Shown here one piece after another: positions 45,100-53,450 of a DNA stretch of 64,000 nucleotides. The translations under genes were made by a program, and so were the position numbers. Source of the stretch: Pseudomonadota bacterium (GTDB taxonomy: Bacteria > Pseudomonadota > Gammaproteobacteria > Burkholderiales > Burkholderiaceae_E). The first letter of the stretch is position 1. Each line of letters starts with the position of its first letter. Where the stretch lies: NCBI GenBank assembly GCA_963204785.1, contig CAUJHG010000022.1:1-64000 (forward strand), written 5' to 3'. The notes beneath the pieces were generated by a model. That model made no database searches. It saw only the letters and a list, made by a program, of their open reading frames with translations, and was not told where the DNA came from.

Positions 45100-47055
45100 T
45101 TAAGGCGCCTTCTGCTTCACGTAACTGCCCGGAGCCGGCTCGATCGGCGGGTGATCGGCCGAGCCCACGGACCGGGGAGCCGGCACGAGCGGACCCTTGT
45201 AGGCCTCGAGCCAGCGTGTCCATTCATTCCACCAGCTGCCCGGCGTCTCGACCGCCTCCGCCAGCCAGGCATCGGGCTCGAGCACCGGCGCAGGCCCGAG
45301 CCAGTAGCTGCGCTTGTTCTTCGTCGCCGGGTTGATCGCTCCTGCGATGTGGCCACTCGCGCCCAGGACGAACTTCACCGGGCCCGCGAGCAGCCTCGCA
45401 CCCCCGTAGGCGGCGATCCAGGGAACGATGTGATCCTCGCGCGCACCGAAGACGAAGCTGGGCAGGTCGATGCGGCGCAGGTCGATCGGCTCGCCCGCGC
45501 ACACCAGGCGGTCGGGGATGCGCAGTTCGTTCTGCAGGTACATGTGGCGCAGGAACCAGCAGAACATCGGCCCCGGAAGATTGGTGCTGTCCGAGTTCCA
45601 GTAGAGGAGATCGAAGGCCGGCGGCTGCTCGCCCTTCAGGTAGTTGCTGACGTAGTAGTTCCAGACCAGGTCGTTCGGACGCAGGAACGAGAAGGTGGTG
45701 GCGAGGTCGCGTCCGGGCAGCACGCCGCCATTGCCGATCGACTGCTCGCGCAATCGCAGCGAGGTCTCGTCGACGAACACGCCGAGCACCCCGGGCTCGG
45801 CGAAGTCGAGCAGCGTGGTCATCAGGGTCATCGATGCCGCCGGCCGCTCGTCGCGTCGGGCCAGCGCCGCCAGCGCGGTGGCGAGGATGGTTCCGCCGAC
45901 GCAGAAGCCCAGCGTGTTGATCGCATCCGCACCGGTGATCTCGCGCACCACGCGGATCGCCTCGAAGATTCCCGATTCGAGGTAGTCGTCCCAGCCAAGG
46001 TGCCCCTGCTCCTGCCCCACGTTGCGCCACGACACCATGAACACCGTGTGGCCGTTGGCGATCGCGTGCCCGACCAGCGAGTTGTCGGGCTGCAGGTCCA
46101 TGATGTAGAACTTGTTGACGCTCGGCGGCACCATCAGCAGCGGCCGTGCACCCACCCGCGGCGTCGTCGCCTCGTACTGGATCAGCTGGATCAGCTCGTT
46201 CTGGTAGATCACCGCCCCCGGGGTGGTCGCGACGTTGCGCCCGACCTCGAAGGCGCTCTGGTCGGTCTGGGAGATCTGCCCCTTCTCGAGGTCCGCGAGC
46301 AGGTTCTGCATGCCTGCCTTCAGGCTCTCGCCGCCGGTCTCGACCAGCCTCTGCTGCGCCTCCGGATTCGTTGCGAGGAAGTTGGCCGGCGAGAGCATGT
46401 CGACCCACTGCTGGACGCCGAAGCGCACGCGGTCGCGGGCCCGAGCGTCGCCGTCGAGGGCGTCGGCCATCCGCCGCATGAACTCCGCGTTCAGCAGGTA
46501 CAGCGCAGCGGTCCAGGCGAAGGGGGTGTTCTGCCGCCAGGTTTCGTGGGAGAAGCGCTTGTCGGCCAGCACGGGGGCGGACTGGCTGCCCGCGCTCTGC
46601 AGCAGTTCCTGCCAGCGCTGCACGTATTCCTGTTGCAATTGCGCAAGCCGCTCAGGCGCGAGGGACAGCTTCGGGAAGCCCCCCATGAGCGTCTCGAAGG
46701 CTGCGCCGGCTTCCTGCGCGAAAGGCATCGCTGCGGCGGGGCCCTGCGCGAATGACGCAGCTCCCGCACCTTCGCCGGGCTGCCGGCCGGCAGCGGACCG
46801 CGGCGGCGCGCTGGCCTTTCCAGCGCCCTGCGCGGCGCCTGGCGCAGCCGCCGCCGCGCTGCGCTTGCGCCGTGGCGTAGTGGCGGCCTCGTCACGCTCC
46901 ACCGGGCCTGCGCTTCTTCCCGCCTTGGAAGCGACGCCGCTGGTGCGCGCAGCGGGCGCTGCCGCCCGCTTCGCACCCGCTGCCGAAGTGCGGCTCTTCC
47001 TGCCGCTGGACCCCGCAGTGCCCTCCCGCGGCTTGCGTCCGTTCGCTGATGCCAT
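45100..47055 (-). CDS. phaC: Class I polyhydroxyalkanoate synthase
   Basis: Polymerises hydroxyacyl-CoA into PHA at the granule surface. 651 residues. Catalytic Cys385 in the lipase-like box NTLGFCVGGT; catalytic Asp in FGAREDHIVPW and His in GASGHIAGAINP. The class I core begins near residue 115 (EAGAAFETLMGGF). Before it lies about 105 residues of Ala/Lys/Arg-rich low complexity (for example GRKPREGTAGSSGRKSR and TPRRKRSAAAAAPG), an extension resembling histone-H1-like tails. Followed by phaB and phaR. A promoter with a palindrome over its -35 lies about 75-100 nt upstream. Confidence 0.96.
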   Translation of the reverse strand: MASANGRKPREGTAGSSGRKSRTSAAGAKRAAAPAARTSGVASKAGRSAGPVERDEAATTPRRKRSAAAAAPGAAQGAGKASAPPRSAAGRQPGEGAGAASFAQGPAAAMPFAQEAGAAFETLMGGFPKLSLAPERLAQLQQEYVQRWQELLQSAGSQSAPVLADKRFSHETWRQNTPFAWTAALYLLNAEFMRRMADALDGDARARDRVRFGVQQWVDMLSPANFLATNPEAQQRLVETGGESLKAGMQNLLADLEKGQISQTDQSAFEVGRNVATTPGAVIYQNELIQLIQYEATTPRVGARPLLMVPPSVNKFYIMDLQPDNSLVGHAIANGHTVFMVSWRNVGQEQGHLGWDDYLESGIFEAIRVVREITGADAINTLGFCVGGTILATALAALARRDERPAASMTLMTTLLDFAEPGVLGVFVDETSLRLREQSIGNGGVLPGRDLATTFSFLRPNDLVWNYYVSNYLKGEQPPAFDLLYWNSDSTNLPGPMFCWFLRHMYLQNELRIPDRLVCAGEPIDLRRIDLPSFVFGAREDHIVPWIAAYGGARLLAGPVKFVLGASGHIAGAINPATKNKRSYWLGPAPVLEPDAWLAEAVETPGSWWNEWTRWLEAYKGPLVPAPRSVGSADHPPIEPAPGSYVKQKAP

Positions 47056-47124
47056 TGTGTCCCCTACACTTCCACCCGTGACCCGATGGAGCCGGCAGTT
47101 CTCTGCGCCGGATCTTTACGACCC

Positions 47125-47156
47125 ATTCTGCCCCGCGGCATCGATTTGTCAAATCG
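47125..47156 (-). promoter_or_regulatory. Putative phaC promoter with overlapping palindrome
   Basis: Minus strand: TTGACA (47152-47147), 16 nt, CAGAAT (47130-47125). The -35 is embedded in the 15-bp palindrome CGATTTGACAAATCG (47156-47142), unusually AT-rich for this genome. This is the expected place for a repressor or activator operator. Promoter and operator are both inferred. Confidence 0.5.
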
Positions 47157-47191
47157 GTAGCTGCCCGGGAGCCGGCACTGCAGGGAACCCC

Positions 47192-47416
47192 GTGTACATC
47201 GTCGCGATCGCCTGGATCTACGTCATGCTGCTGGTGTCGGTGATGCAACCGACGGTCTTCCGCGGCGTGGTCACTTTCGTCGGCGCGGGCCTGGGTCCGC
47301 TGGCCCTGCTGCTCTGGCTAGTGGGGACGCCGCGGCGCCGGCGCGAACAGGCGCGCCGCCAGCAGCATGAAGCGCAGGGCACGGCCGGATCGCGCTCAGG
47401 CGAGCAGCAGGACTGA
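47192..47416 (+). CDS. Small inner-membrane protein
   Basis: 74 residues from GTG 47192, with AGGGAA just upstream. Two hydrophobic helices (YIVAIAWIYVMLLVSVMQP and a second around VVTFVGAGLGPLALLLWLVG) followed by a basic, Gln-rich cytoplasmic tail (TPRRRREQARRQQHEAQG). Not recognised by function; proteins of this size and layout occur widely in betaproteobacteria. Divergent from phaC; the last 21 nt overlap the convergent pgeF gene. Confidence 0.65.
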   Translation: MYIVAIAWIYVMLLVSVMQPTVFRGVVTFVGAGLGPLALLLWLVGTPRRRREQARRQQHEAQGTAGSRSGEQQD

Positions 47417-48220
47417 GGCCATCCGCCCCGTGATCCCGTCACGGCGATAGGAGTAGAAGCGGTCGGGATCGCTGAAGCTGCAGTGCTCCCCACCGTGCAC
47501 CGACGCGACCCCGCGGCGCGCCAGGCGCATCCGCGCCAGCGCCGGCAGGTCCGCCATCCACTTGCCGGCGCGCACGCCGGGGATGAACGCCGCTGCGGCC
47601 TCGGCATGCACCGACACGAACGCGTCGCGCACCTCGTCGCCGACCTCGAAATGCGCCGGCCCGATGGCCGGCCCGAGCCAGGCGATCCAGCTCCGATCGG
47701 CGCTCCTGCGCTCGAGCGCGTCGACGGTGCGCTCGAGGACTCCGGCGGCAAGTCCACGCCAGCCCGCATGCGCGACCGCGGCGACCGTGCCCCCTGCGTT
47801 GGTGAACAGCACCGGCAGACAGTCCGCAGTGAGCACCGCGAGCACCACGCCGCGGCGCGTGCACACCGCCGCATCGGCGCGCGCCGGCGCCGCATCCGCG
47901 GCACGCGCCTGGTCGGCGTCCAGCACCCCGGTGCCATGCACCTGATCGAGCCAGAGCGGCTCGGCCGGCAGCAGCGCGCGCAGCAGCGCACGGTTGCGGC
48001 CGACCTCGGCCGGATCGTCGCCACAGTGGGCACCCAGGTTCCAGCCGCCCGGCGCCCCCCCCGCGCGCCCCCAGGGGCCGCGGCTGCACCCGCCTGCGCG
48101 CAGGGTCACGAAGGCGCGCACCGTGGGCGGCGCCGGCCAGACGGGCAGCAGGATCCCGGGGCCGGACGCGGCGTGATCGCGCCCTCGCTCAGGCGGCGTC
48201 GATGCTTCGGTCCAGGTCAT
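47396..48220 (-). CDS. pgeF: Peptidoglycan editing factor PgeF (laccase-domain, DUF152)
   Basis: Purine nucleoside phosphorylase/polyphenol-oxidase fold (YfiH type); in E. coli it hydrolyses mis-made L-Ser muropeptide precursors. 274 residues from ATG 48220. Metal-site residues in LWLDQVHGTGVLDADQ, VLAVLTADCLPVLFTN and VAAVAHAGWRGLAAGVL; C-terminal GGEHCSFSDPDRFYSYRRDG. The start overlaps the 3' end of rluD by 32 nt; an in-frame GTG at 48244 would extend the overlap. Confidence 0.92.
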   Translation of the reverse strand: MTWTEASTPPERGRDHAASGPGILLPVWPAPPTVRAFVTLRAGGCSRGPWGRAGGAPGGWNLGAHCGDDPAEVGRNRALLRALLPAEPLWLDQVHGTGVLDADQARAADAAPARADAAVCTRRGVVLAVLTADCLPVLFTNAGGTVAAVAHAGWRGLAAGVLERTVDALERRSADRSWIAWLGPAIGPAHFEVGDEVRDAFVSVHAEAAAAFIPGVRAGKWMADLPALARMRLARRGVASVHGGEHCSFSDPDRFYSYRRDGITGRMASVLLLA

Positions 48221-49244
48221 TGCAGAGCGCTCCGAGGTCGACACCGGCGACAGCAGCGAGGGCGCGCATGTCGGCGGGGGGCAGGCTGGTCCAGTGCACC
48301 GCGCCGCCGTGGGCCGGGTGCTTCAGCCCGAGGCGCCAGGCGTGCAGCGCCTGGCGGTCGATTCCGAGCATGGGCCCACCGTAGAGCGCATCGCCGAGCA
48401 AGGGGTGCCCGAGGTGGCGCAGGTGGACCCGGATCTGATGGGTGCGCCCGGTCTCGAGCCGGCACTCGACCAGCGCTGCCTGCTCGGTCCCGAGGCGGAA
48501 GGCGGCGATCCGCCGAACGTGCGTGCAGGCCGGCCTGCCCGCCGCAGGCACGACCACGGCCATCCGCACCCTCGTGCGAGGGTCGCGTCCGATCGGCGCC
48601 TGCACCTCGACCTGCTCCGCAGGCAGGCCGCGCACGAAGGCGAGGTAGCGTCGCGACATCGAGCGATCGGCGAGCTGCGCGCAAACGGCGGCCAGCGCGA
48701 GCTCGGTCTTGACGACCACCAGCAGGCCGCTGGTGTCCTTGTCCAGGCGATGGACGATCCCGGCCCGTGGCAGCGCAGCGAGCGCGGGACGATGATGGAG
48801 CAGCCCGTTGAGCAGGGTGCCGCGCCAGTTGCCGGCAGCGGGGTGCATCACCAGCCCTGCAGGCTTGTCGATCACCAGCAGGTGCTCGTCCTCCGCGACG
48901 ATCGTCAGCGCGACCGGATCGGGCTCGAACGCGCGATCCGCATCCCGCGGCAGGGGCTGCACCCGGATCGACTCGTAACCGAGAAGCCGCGTGGCTGCCG
49001 ACAGCGGCCGCTGCTCGCACCACACCGCCCCCAGCGAGATCCAGTGCTGGATCCGGGTGCGCGACACCCCGGGGACGAGCGCCGCAAGCGCCTGCGCCAG
49101 ATAACGGTCCAGGCGCTGGCCGGCGCCGTCGCGCGCGTCGATCGCCAGGGGCTCTGCCGACTCCCCGGCGGCATCGCCGGCTTCGCCGACGGCCCCCGCG
49201 GCCAGATCGTCGAAGGTCGCTTCGCTATAATCGACCGGGTTCAA
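48189..49244 (-). CDS. rluD: 23S rRNA pseudouridine synthase RluD
   Basis: Makes pseudouridines in helix 69 of 23S rRNA. About 351 residues from TTG 49244 (MNPVDYSEATFDDLA). S4 RNA-binding domain at RDGAGQRLDRYLAQALAALVPG, catalytic Asp in GIVHRLDKDTSGLLVV, and the RluA-family end LETGRTHQIRVHLRHLGHPLLGD. The frame is open to 49370 but that would run into the divergent bamD gene, so the shorter start is preferred. rluD beside bamD is a conserved arrangement; pgeF follows downstream. Confidence 0.92.
   Translation of the reverse strand: MNPVDYSEATFDDLAAGAVGEAGDAAGESAEPLAIDARDGAGQRLDRYLAQALAALVPGVSRTRIQHWISLGAVWCEQRPLSAATRLLGYESIRVQPLPRDADRAFEPDPVALTIVAEDEHLLVIDKPAGLVMHPAAGNWRGTLLNGLLHHRPALAALPRAGIVHRLDKDTSGLLVVVKTELALAAVCAQLADRSMSRRYLAFVRGLPAEQVEVQAPIGRDPRTRVRMAVVVPAAGRPACTHVRRIAAFRLGTEQAALVECRLETGRTHQIRVHLRHLGHPLLGDALYGGPMLGIDRQALHAWRLGLKHPAHGGAVHWTSLPPADMRALAAVAGVDLGALCNDLDRSIDAA
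49226..49231 (+). promoter_or_regulatory. TATAAT box upstream of bamD
   Basis: A perfect TATAAT on the plus strand, 87 nt before the bamD ATG and within the first codons of the divergent rluD gene. No good -35 at 17 nt. Confidence 0.4.
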
Positions 49245-49318
49245 GAACGGTTCTCGATGGCCGGTCCGCGGCCGGCGGCCGCGGCGGTCGTCGACAGGGG
49301 CGACAGGCGGTGCATGCG

Positions 49319-50125
49319 ATGACGATCGGGTCGTGGTTCTGGAGGTTGGCTGCCGCAGCGATCGCGGCACTTCTGGCGGCCGGGTGCAGCACGAGCGAGC
49401 CGCCCGATCCGACGCTCACCTGGACGCCCGAGCGATTATATGCAGACGCTCGCGACGACATGGAAGGGGGGCGCTGGGATGCGGCGATCAAGACCCTCGA
49501 GAAGATCGAGTCGCGCTACCCCTTCGGCCGCTGGGCACAGCAGGCGCAGATCGACACCGCCTACTCGCACTACCGGCAGGGCGACCGCGCGCTCGCGCTG
49601 GCGGCCACCGATCGCTTCCTGAAGCTCTACCCGAACCACGAGTCGCTCGATTACGTCTACTACCTGCGCGGGCTGATCAACTTCAACGAACAGCAGGGCT
49701 GGATCGCCAGGCTCGGCGGACAGGACCTCTCCGAGCGCGATCTCAAGGCCGCCCGCGACGCCTTCGACGCCTTCAAGCAGGTCGTCACGCGCTTCCCGGA
49801 AAGCCGCTATGCCGCGGACTCGGAGACGCGGATGAAGTACCTGGTCAACGCGATGGCCAGCGGCGAGGTCCACATCGCGCGCTACTACTTCCGCAGCGGC
49901 GCCTACGTGGCCGCGGTCAACCGGGCGCAGAGCGCAATCCGCAGCTACCCGCAGGCTCCCGCGATCGAGGAGGCGCTCTACATCCTCATGGTCTCGCAGG
50001 ACCGCCTCGGACTGCCTGCGCTGCGCGACGACACCCGGCGCGTGCTCGAACGCAACTTCCCCGACAGCCCCTGGCTGGCCGGAGGCCCGGCCAGCGACCG
50101 GCGCTGGTGGCAGATCTGGCGCTGA
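49319..50125 (+). CDS. bamD: Outer-membrane assembly lipoprotein BamD (ComL)
   Basis: Essential lipoprotein of the BAM complex inserting beta-barrel proteins. 268 residues from ATG 49319; a GTG 9 nt earlier is possible. Lipoprotein signal ends in LLAAGC with lipid-modified Cys23. The rest forms TPR repeats: ARDDMEGGRWDAAIKTLEKI, ESRYPFGRWAQQAQIDTAYS, YPNHESLDYVYYLRGLINF, and ARYYFRSGAYVAAVNRAQSA. Convergent with the helicase gene, 17 nt away. Confidence 0.95.
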   Translation: MTIGSWFWRLAAAAIAALLAAGCSTSEPPDPTLTWTPERLYADARDDMEGGRWDAAIKTLEKIESRYPFGRWAQQAQIDTAYSHYRQGDRALALAATDRFLKLYPNHESLDYVYYLRGLINFNEQQGWIARLGGQDLSERDLKAARDAFDAFKQVVTRFPESRYAADSETRMKYLVNAMASGEVHIARYYFRSGAYVAAVNRAQSAIRSYPQAPAIEEALYILMVSQDRLGLPALRDDTRRVLERNFPDSPWLAGGPASDRRWWQIWR

Positions 50126-50142
50126 GCCCGCAGCGCTGAGCT

Positions 50143-52308
50143 TCAGCGTTGCGCTTGCCCGACGGCCGCAGCCGTGTCCATCGCCTCGACGAAGGCGAGC
50201 GCCTCCTCGAGCGCGCGGGTCCGCCGGAAGGGCGCGAGACTGCGCAGCAGGGTGCGCCCGTAGGACTTCTCCGCGAGCCGCACATCGCAGACGACGAGCA
50301 GGCCTCGGTCGCGCTCCGAGCGGATCAGCCGTCCCGCCCCCTGCTTGAGCGCCATCGCTGCCGCTGGCAGCTGCAGCGTCCGGAAAGGATCCTCACCCCC
50401 ACGGCGGGCTGCCTCGAGGCGGGCGCGAAGCAGCGGATCGTCCGGTGGCGCGAAGGGCAGCTTGTCGATCACCACCAGCGAGAGCTGACGGCCAGGCACA
50501 TCGACGCCCTCCCAGAAACTCGCACTGCCGATCAGCACCGGTGCACGGGCCTGGCGAAACCGCTCGAGCAGCTCGGCGCGCGAGGCACTTCCCTGCACCA
50601 GCAGTTCCAGCGGCGGCGCCCCCTCCTCCCCAGGACCGGCAGGCGCCCCGCCCTGCCCTTGCGTGCGTGTTTCACCGAGCAGGCCGGCGAGCCGCTCCAC
50701 CATCCGCAGCGTCGTGCACAGCACGAAGGCCCGCCCGCGGTTGGCCAGCAGCAGGGGCCGGATCGCCGCGGCGACCCGTGCGGGAAAATCCGCCCCCGAA
50801 GGCTCGCCGATGCCCTGTGGCACGTACAGCAGCGCCTGCTGCGCGTAGTCGTAGGGGCTCTCCCAGATCAGCTCGCGAGCCTGCTCCAGGCCGAGGGCCG
50901 AGACGAAGTGCCGGAACTGGCCGCCCACTGCAAGGGTTGCCGACAGGAACACCCATCCGCGCGGCCGTGACGCAAGCTGCCGGCGGAACACCGGCGCCAC
51001 CGACAGCGGCGTCGCGTGCAGGGTCACGCCGGCGCCGCGCACCTCGACCCAGGTGACGACCGGGCCCTCGTCGGGATGGGCGTCGTCGGCATGTCCTTCG
51101 TCGGAATCGCCCTCGGCACGGATCGCCTGTCCGGGCGACGCCGCGCCCACGGTCGCGCCCTCGGCAGCGTCGCGCTCCTCGGTGCTTTCGGCCGGCGCAC
51201 TGCGGCTTCCCGCCGCCCGGACCCAGGCCTCCAGTTGCACACACAGCTCGCTTGCCCGAAGCGCGCAGCGCTGCACCTCCTTGCCCCGCTCGGCAGCCTG
51301 CCCGAGCGCCGCGCCCGCCGCGGCGATCGCCCGCGAGCAGCCGTCGATCGCCGCGACCAGATCCGGTCGGCCAAGCGCTTCAGCGCCCTCGATGCGGCCC
51401 GCAGTCCCGGCAGCCAGGCGCAACTCGCGCAGCGCGTGCTCGACACCGCGCGACAGCGCGGTCCAGTCCGCCGCATCGCGCGCCTCCGCGACGCCAGCGC
51501 GCAGCAGGTCGCGCGCGAAGTCGAGCATCCGGTAGGTCGACACCGCGCTGCCGAAGAACTGGGTCGCCGCCGCCGGCAACTGGTGCGCCTCGTCGAAGAC
51601 CAGCGCGTCGGTCGTGGGCAGCAGGTCCGCGACCCCCTCGTCGCGCAGCGCCAGATCGGCGCAGAAGAGGTGGTGGTTGACCACGATCACCTCGGCCCGC
51701 TGCGCCGCCTGCCGCGCCTTGAAGACGAAGCAGCGCGAGAATTCCGCGCAGTCCTGCCCCAGGCAGTTCTCGCGCGTCGAGGTCGCCATCGACCAGGCGG
51801 GTGCGTCCTCGGCCACTCCCGGGAAGTCGGCACGATCCCCGGAGCTGCTCACTGCCGCGAAGCGCTGGATGCGGTGCAGGTCGGCGATGTCCTCGCGCCT
51901 GGCAAAACGACCCTCGGCGAGGTTGCGCTGCAGATGGTGCCAGCACACGTAGTTGGCGCGCCCCTTGAGCAGCGCGGCGTCCACGCGCACCCCGAGCAGG
52001 CGCGCGAGCTCCGGGAGGTCGCGCCCGAAGAGCTGATCCTGCAGATTCCGGGTGCCGGTGGAGATCAGCACGCGCGCACCCGACAGCAGCGCAGGCACCA
52101 GATAGGCGAAGGTCTTGCCGGTGCCGGTTCCTGCCTCGGCCACCAGCGTGCCGCGCTGCTCGATCGCGTCTGCCACAGCCGCGGCGAGCTCGAGCTGCCC
52201 CGGGCGCGGCAGGTAGCCGGCATGCCCGCGCGCCAGCGGCCCCTCGGCGCCGAGTGCGGCGCTGACCGACGCAGCCAGCCCCCCGGACGATGCGGACGAG
52301 GTCGGCAA
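50143..52308 (-). CDS. DinG/YoaA-type ATP-dependent DNA helicase
   Basis: XPD-like 5'-3' helicase with a 4Fe-4S cluster. 721 residues. Walker A VAEAGTGTGKTFAYLV, cluster cysteines in YVCWHHL and ENCLGQDCAEFSRCFVF, DEAH box ALVFDEAHQLPAAA, and C-terminal helicase motifs (GSASFWEGVDVPGRQLSLVVI and KQGAGRLIRSERDRGLLVVCD). An acidic, Ser/Asp-rich insertion around residues 365-415 (EGDSDEGHADDAHPDEG) is not part of the usual domain. YoaA is a closer match than DinG by length and Fe-S layout. It starts 6 nt after the YdcH-type gene. Confidence 0.92.
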   Translation of the reverse strand: MPTSSASSGGLAASVSAALGAEGPLARGHAGYLPRPGQLELAAAVADAIEQRGTLVAEAGTGTGKTFAYLVPALLSGARVLISTGTRNLQDQLFGRDLPELARLLGVRVDAALLKGRANYVCWHHLQRNLAEGRFARREDIADLHRIQRFAAVSSSGDRADFPGVAEDAPAWSMATSTRENCLGQDCAEFSRCFVFKARQAAQRAEVIVVNHHLFCADLALRDEGVADLLPTTDALVFDEAHQLPAAATQFFGSAVSTYRMLDFARDLLRAGVAEARDAADWTALSRGVEHALRELRLAAGTAGRIEGAEALGRPDLVAAIDGCSRAIAAAGAALGQAAERGKEVQRCALRASELCVQLEAWVRAAGSRSAPAESTEERDAAEGATVGAASPGQAIRAEGDSDEGHADDAHPDEGPVVTWVEVRGAGVTLHATPLSVAPVFRRQLASRPRGWVFLSATLAVGGQFRHFVSALGLEQARELIWESPYDYAQQALLYVPQGIGEPSGADFPARVAAAIRPLLLANRGRAFVLCTTLRMVERLAGLLGETRTQGQGGAPAGPGEEGAPPLELLVQGSASRAELLERFRQARAPVLIGSASFWEGVDVPGRQLSLVVIDKLPFAPPDDPLLRARLEAARRGGEDPFRTLQLPAAAMALKQGAGRLIRSERDRGLLVVCDVRLAEKSYGRTLLRSLAPFRRTRALEEALAFVEAMDTAAAVGQAQR

Positions 52309-52314
52309 GGAGGC

Positions 52315-52515
52315 TCAGGCAGGAACGTCGGGCACCAGCTGCATCTGCAGCAGCACGATCGCGTCCTTGATCTGGAGCTTGCGCTTCTTCAGCCGTCGAA
52401 GCTGGAGCTCGTCGAACCGGGCCTGCTGCCCGATGGCGTCGATCATGGCGTCCAGCCCGCGGTGCTCGAGCTGCAACTCGGCAATGCGCCGCTTGATCGC
52501 TTCCTGGTCGGTCAT
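52315..52515 (-). CDS. YdcH family protein (DUF465)
   Basis: 66 residues forming a predicted helical hairpin: AIKRRIAELQLEHRGLDAMID, then QARFDELQLRRLKKRKLQIKDAI, the DUF465 signature with the basic LKKRKL stretch. Function unknown. Upstream of and probably co-transcribed with the helicase gene. Confidence 0.9.
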   Translation of the reverse strand: MTDQEAIKRRIAELQLEHRGLDAMIDAIGQQARFDELQLRRLKKRKLQIKDAIVLLQMQLVPDVPA

Positions 52516-52570
52516 GGTCGAGTGAAGGCTCCGGGCGGACGAGCGGCCCGCGGCCCTCGTATCCGGCTGG

Positions 52571-52576
52571 AATAAT
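52571..52576 (+). promoter_or_regulatory. -10-like AATAAT before the PP2C gene
   Basis: AATAAT ends 10 nt before the ATG at 52587; the leader would be near zero and has no Shine-Dalgarno. Consistent with the window's near-leaderless pattern. Confidence 0.35.
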
Positions 52577-52586
52577 AGACCGCGCC

Positions 52587-53450
52587 ATGGTCGCCGTCCA
52601 AACGAGCTGCAGCGGACTTCACGTGAGCGCTTGCGTCGCGCAGCACCGCGGCGATCGCGCCGAGCAGCAGGACCGGGTCGCGGTGATCCCGAGCCCGATC
52701 AGCGCGCGCTGCGTGCTCGGCGTGCTCGCCGACGGCGTCGGCGGCCGCAGCGGCGCGCGCCACGCCGCCGAGGCGGTGATCCGCAGCGCGCGGCGCAGCT
52801 TCGCGCGCTTCGACCCTGCACGCGACAGTGCGCACGACTTCTTCGAGAGGCTGGTGCGCGACCTGCACGACCTGCTGCGCGACGACGGCGCGCGCGCGGG
52901 CCTGTCGCCGCACAGCACCTTCGCCGCGGTGCTGCTCGAGCCCACGCGCGCGGTCTGGTGCCACGTCGGCGACAGCCGGGTCTACCGGGTGCGGCGCGGC
53001 CTGCCCCCCCGCCACACCAGCGACCATCGCTACGAGCGCCTGCTGATCGAACAGGGACGCCTGCCGCCCGAGCGGGCGCGGCTGCATCCGCAGGCTGCCC
53101 GCCTGGTCCACTGCCTGGGCGCCGCGCACCGCCCGCGGCCCACGATCGGCAGCACCCGGGCAATCGGGGCCGACGACTGCTTCGTGCTCTGCTCCGACGG
53201 CATCTGGGAGCACCTGAGCACCAGCGAGATCGCCGATCTCGCCACCGCGCTGCCGCCACGCGCCGCAGCCGGATCGATGATCGACATCGCGCGCGAGCGT
53301 GCCCGCGGCAACGGCGACAACTGCTCGGTGGCCCTGCTGCGGGTGGACGGGCCCGGACCCCGTGGGGCGCAGATCAGGCCGCACTCGCCGCAGGCTCCCG
53401 GCGGGGCGCATCGAGATACTCGCGTGACTGCATCTCCACCAGACGGCTGA
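52587..53450 (+). CDS. PP2C-type Ser/Thr protein phosphatase
   Basis: 287 residues. Metal-dependent PP2C fold: HRGDRAEQQDRVAVIP (first Asp), GVLADGVGGRSGARHAA, WCHVGDSRVYRVRRG, FVLCSDGIWEHLS and RGNGDNCSVALLRVD. The C-terminal 30 residues after the fold are low complexity and their coding DNA overlaps the 3' end of zapE by 77 nt on the opposite strand. No kinase or type VI secretion gene lies nearby, so its target is unknown. Confidence 0.88.
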   Translation: MVAVQTSCSGLHVSACVAQHRGDRAEQQDRVAVIPSPISARCVLGVLADGVGGRSGARHAAEAVIRSARRSFARFDPARDSAHDFFERLVRDLHDLLRDDGARAGLSPHSTFAAVLLEPTRAVWCHVGDSRVYRVRRGLPPRHTSDHRYERLLIEQGRLPPERARLHPQAARLVHCLGAAHRPRPTIGSTRAIGADDCFVLCSDGIWEHLSTSEIADLATALPPRAAAGSMIDIARERARGNGDNCSVALLRVDGPGPRGAQIRPHSPQAPGGAHRDTRVTASPPDG

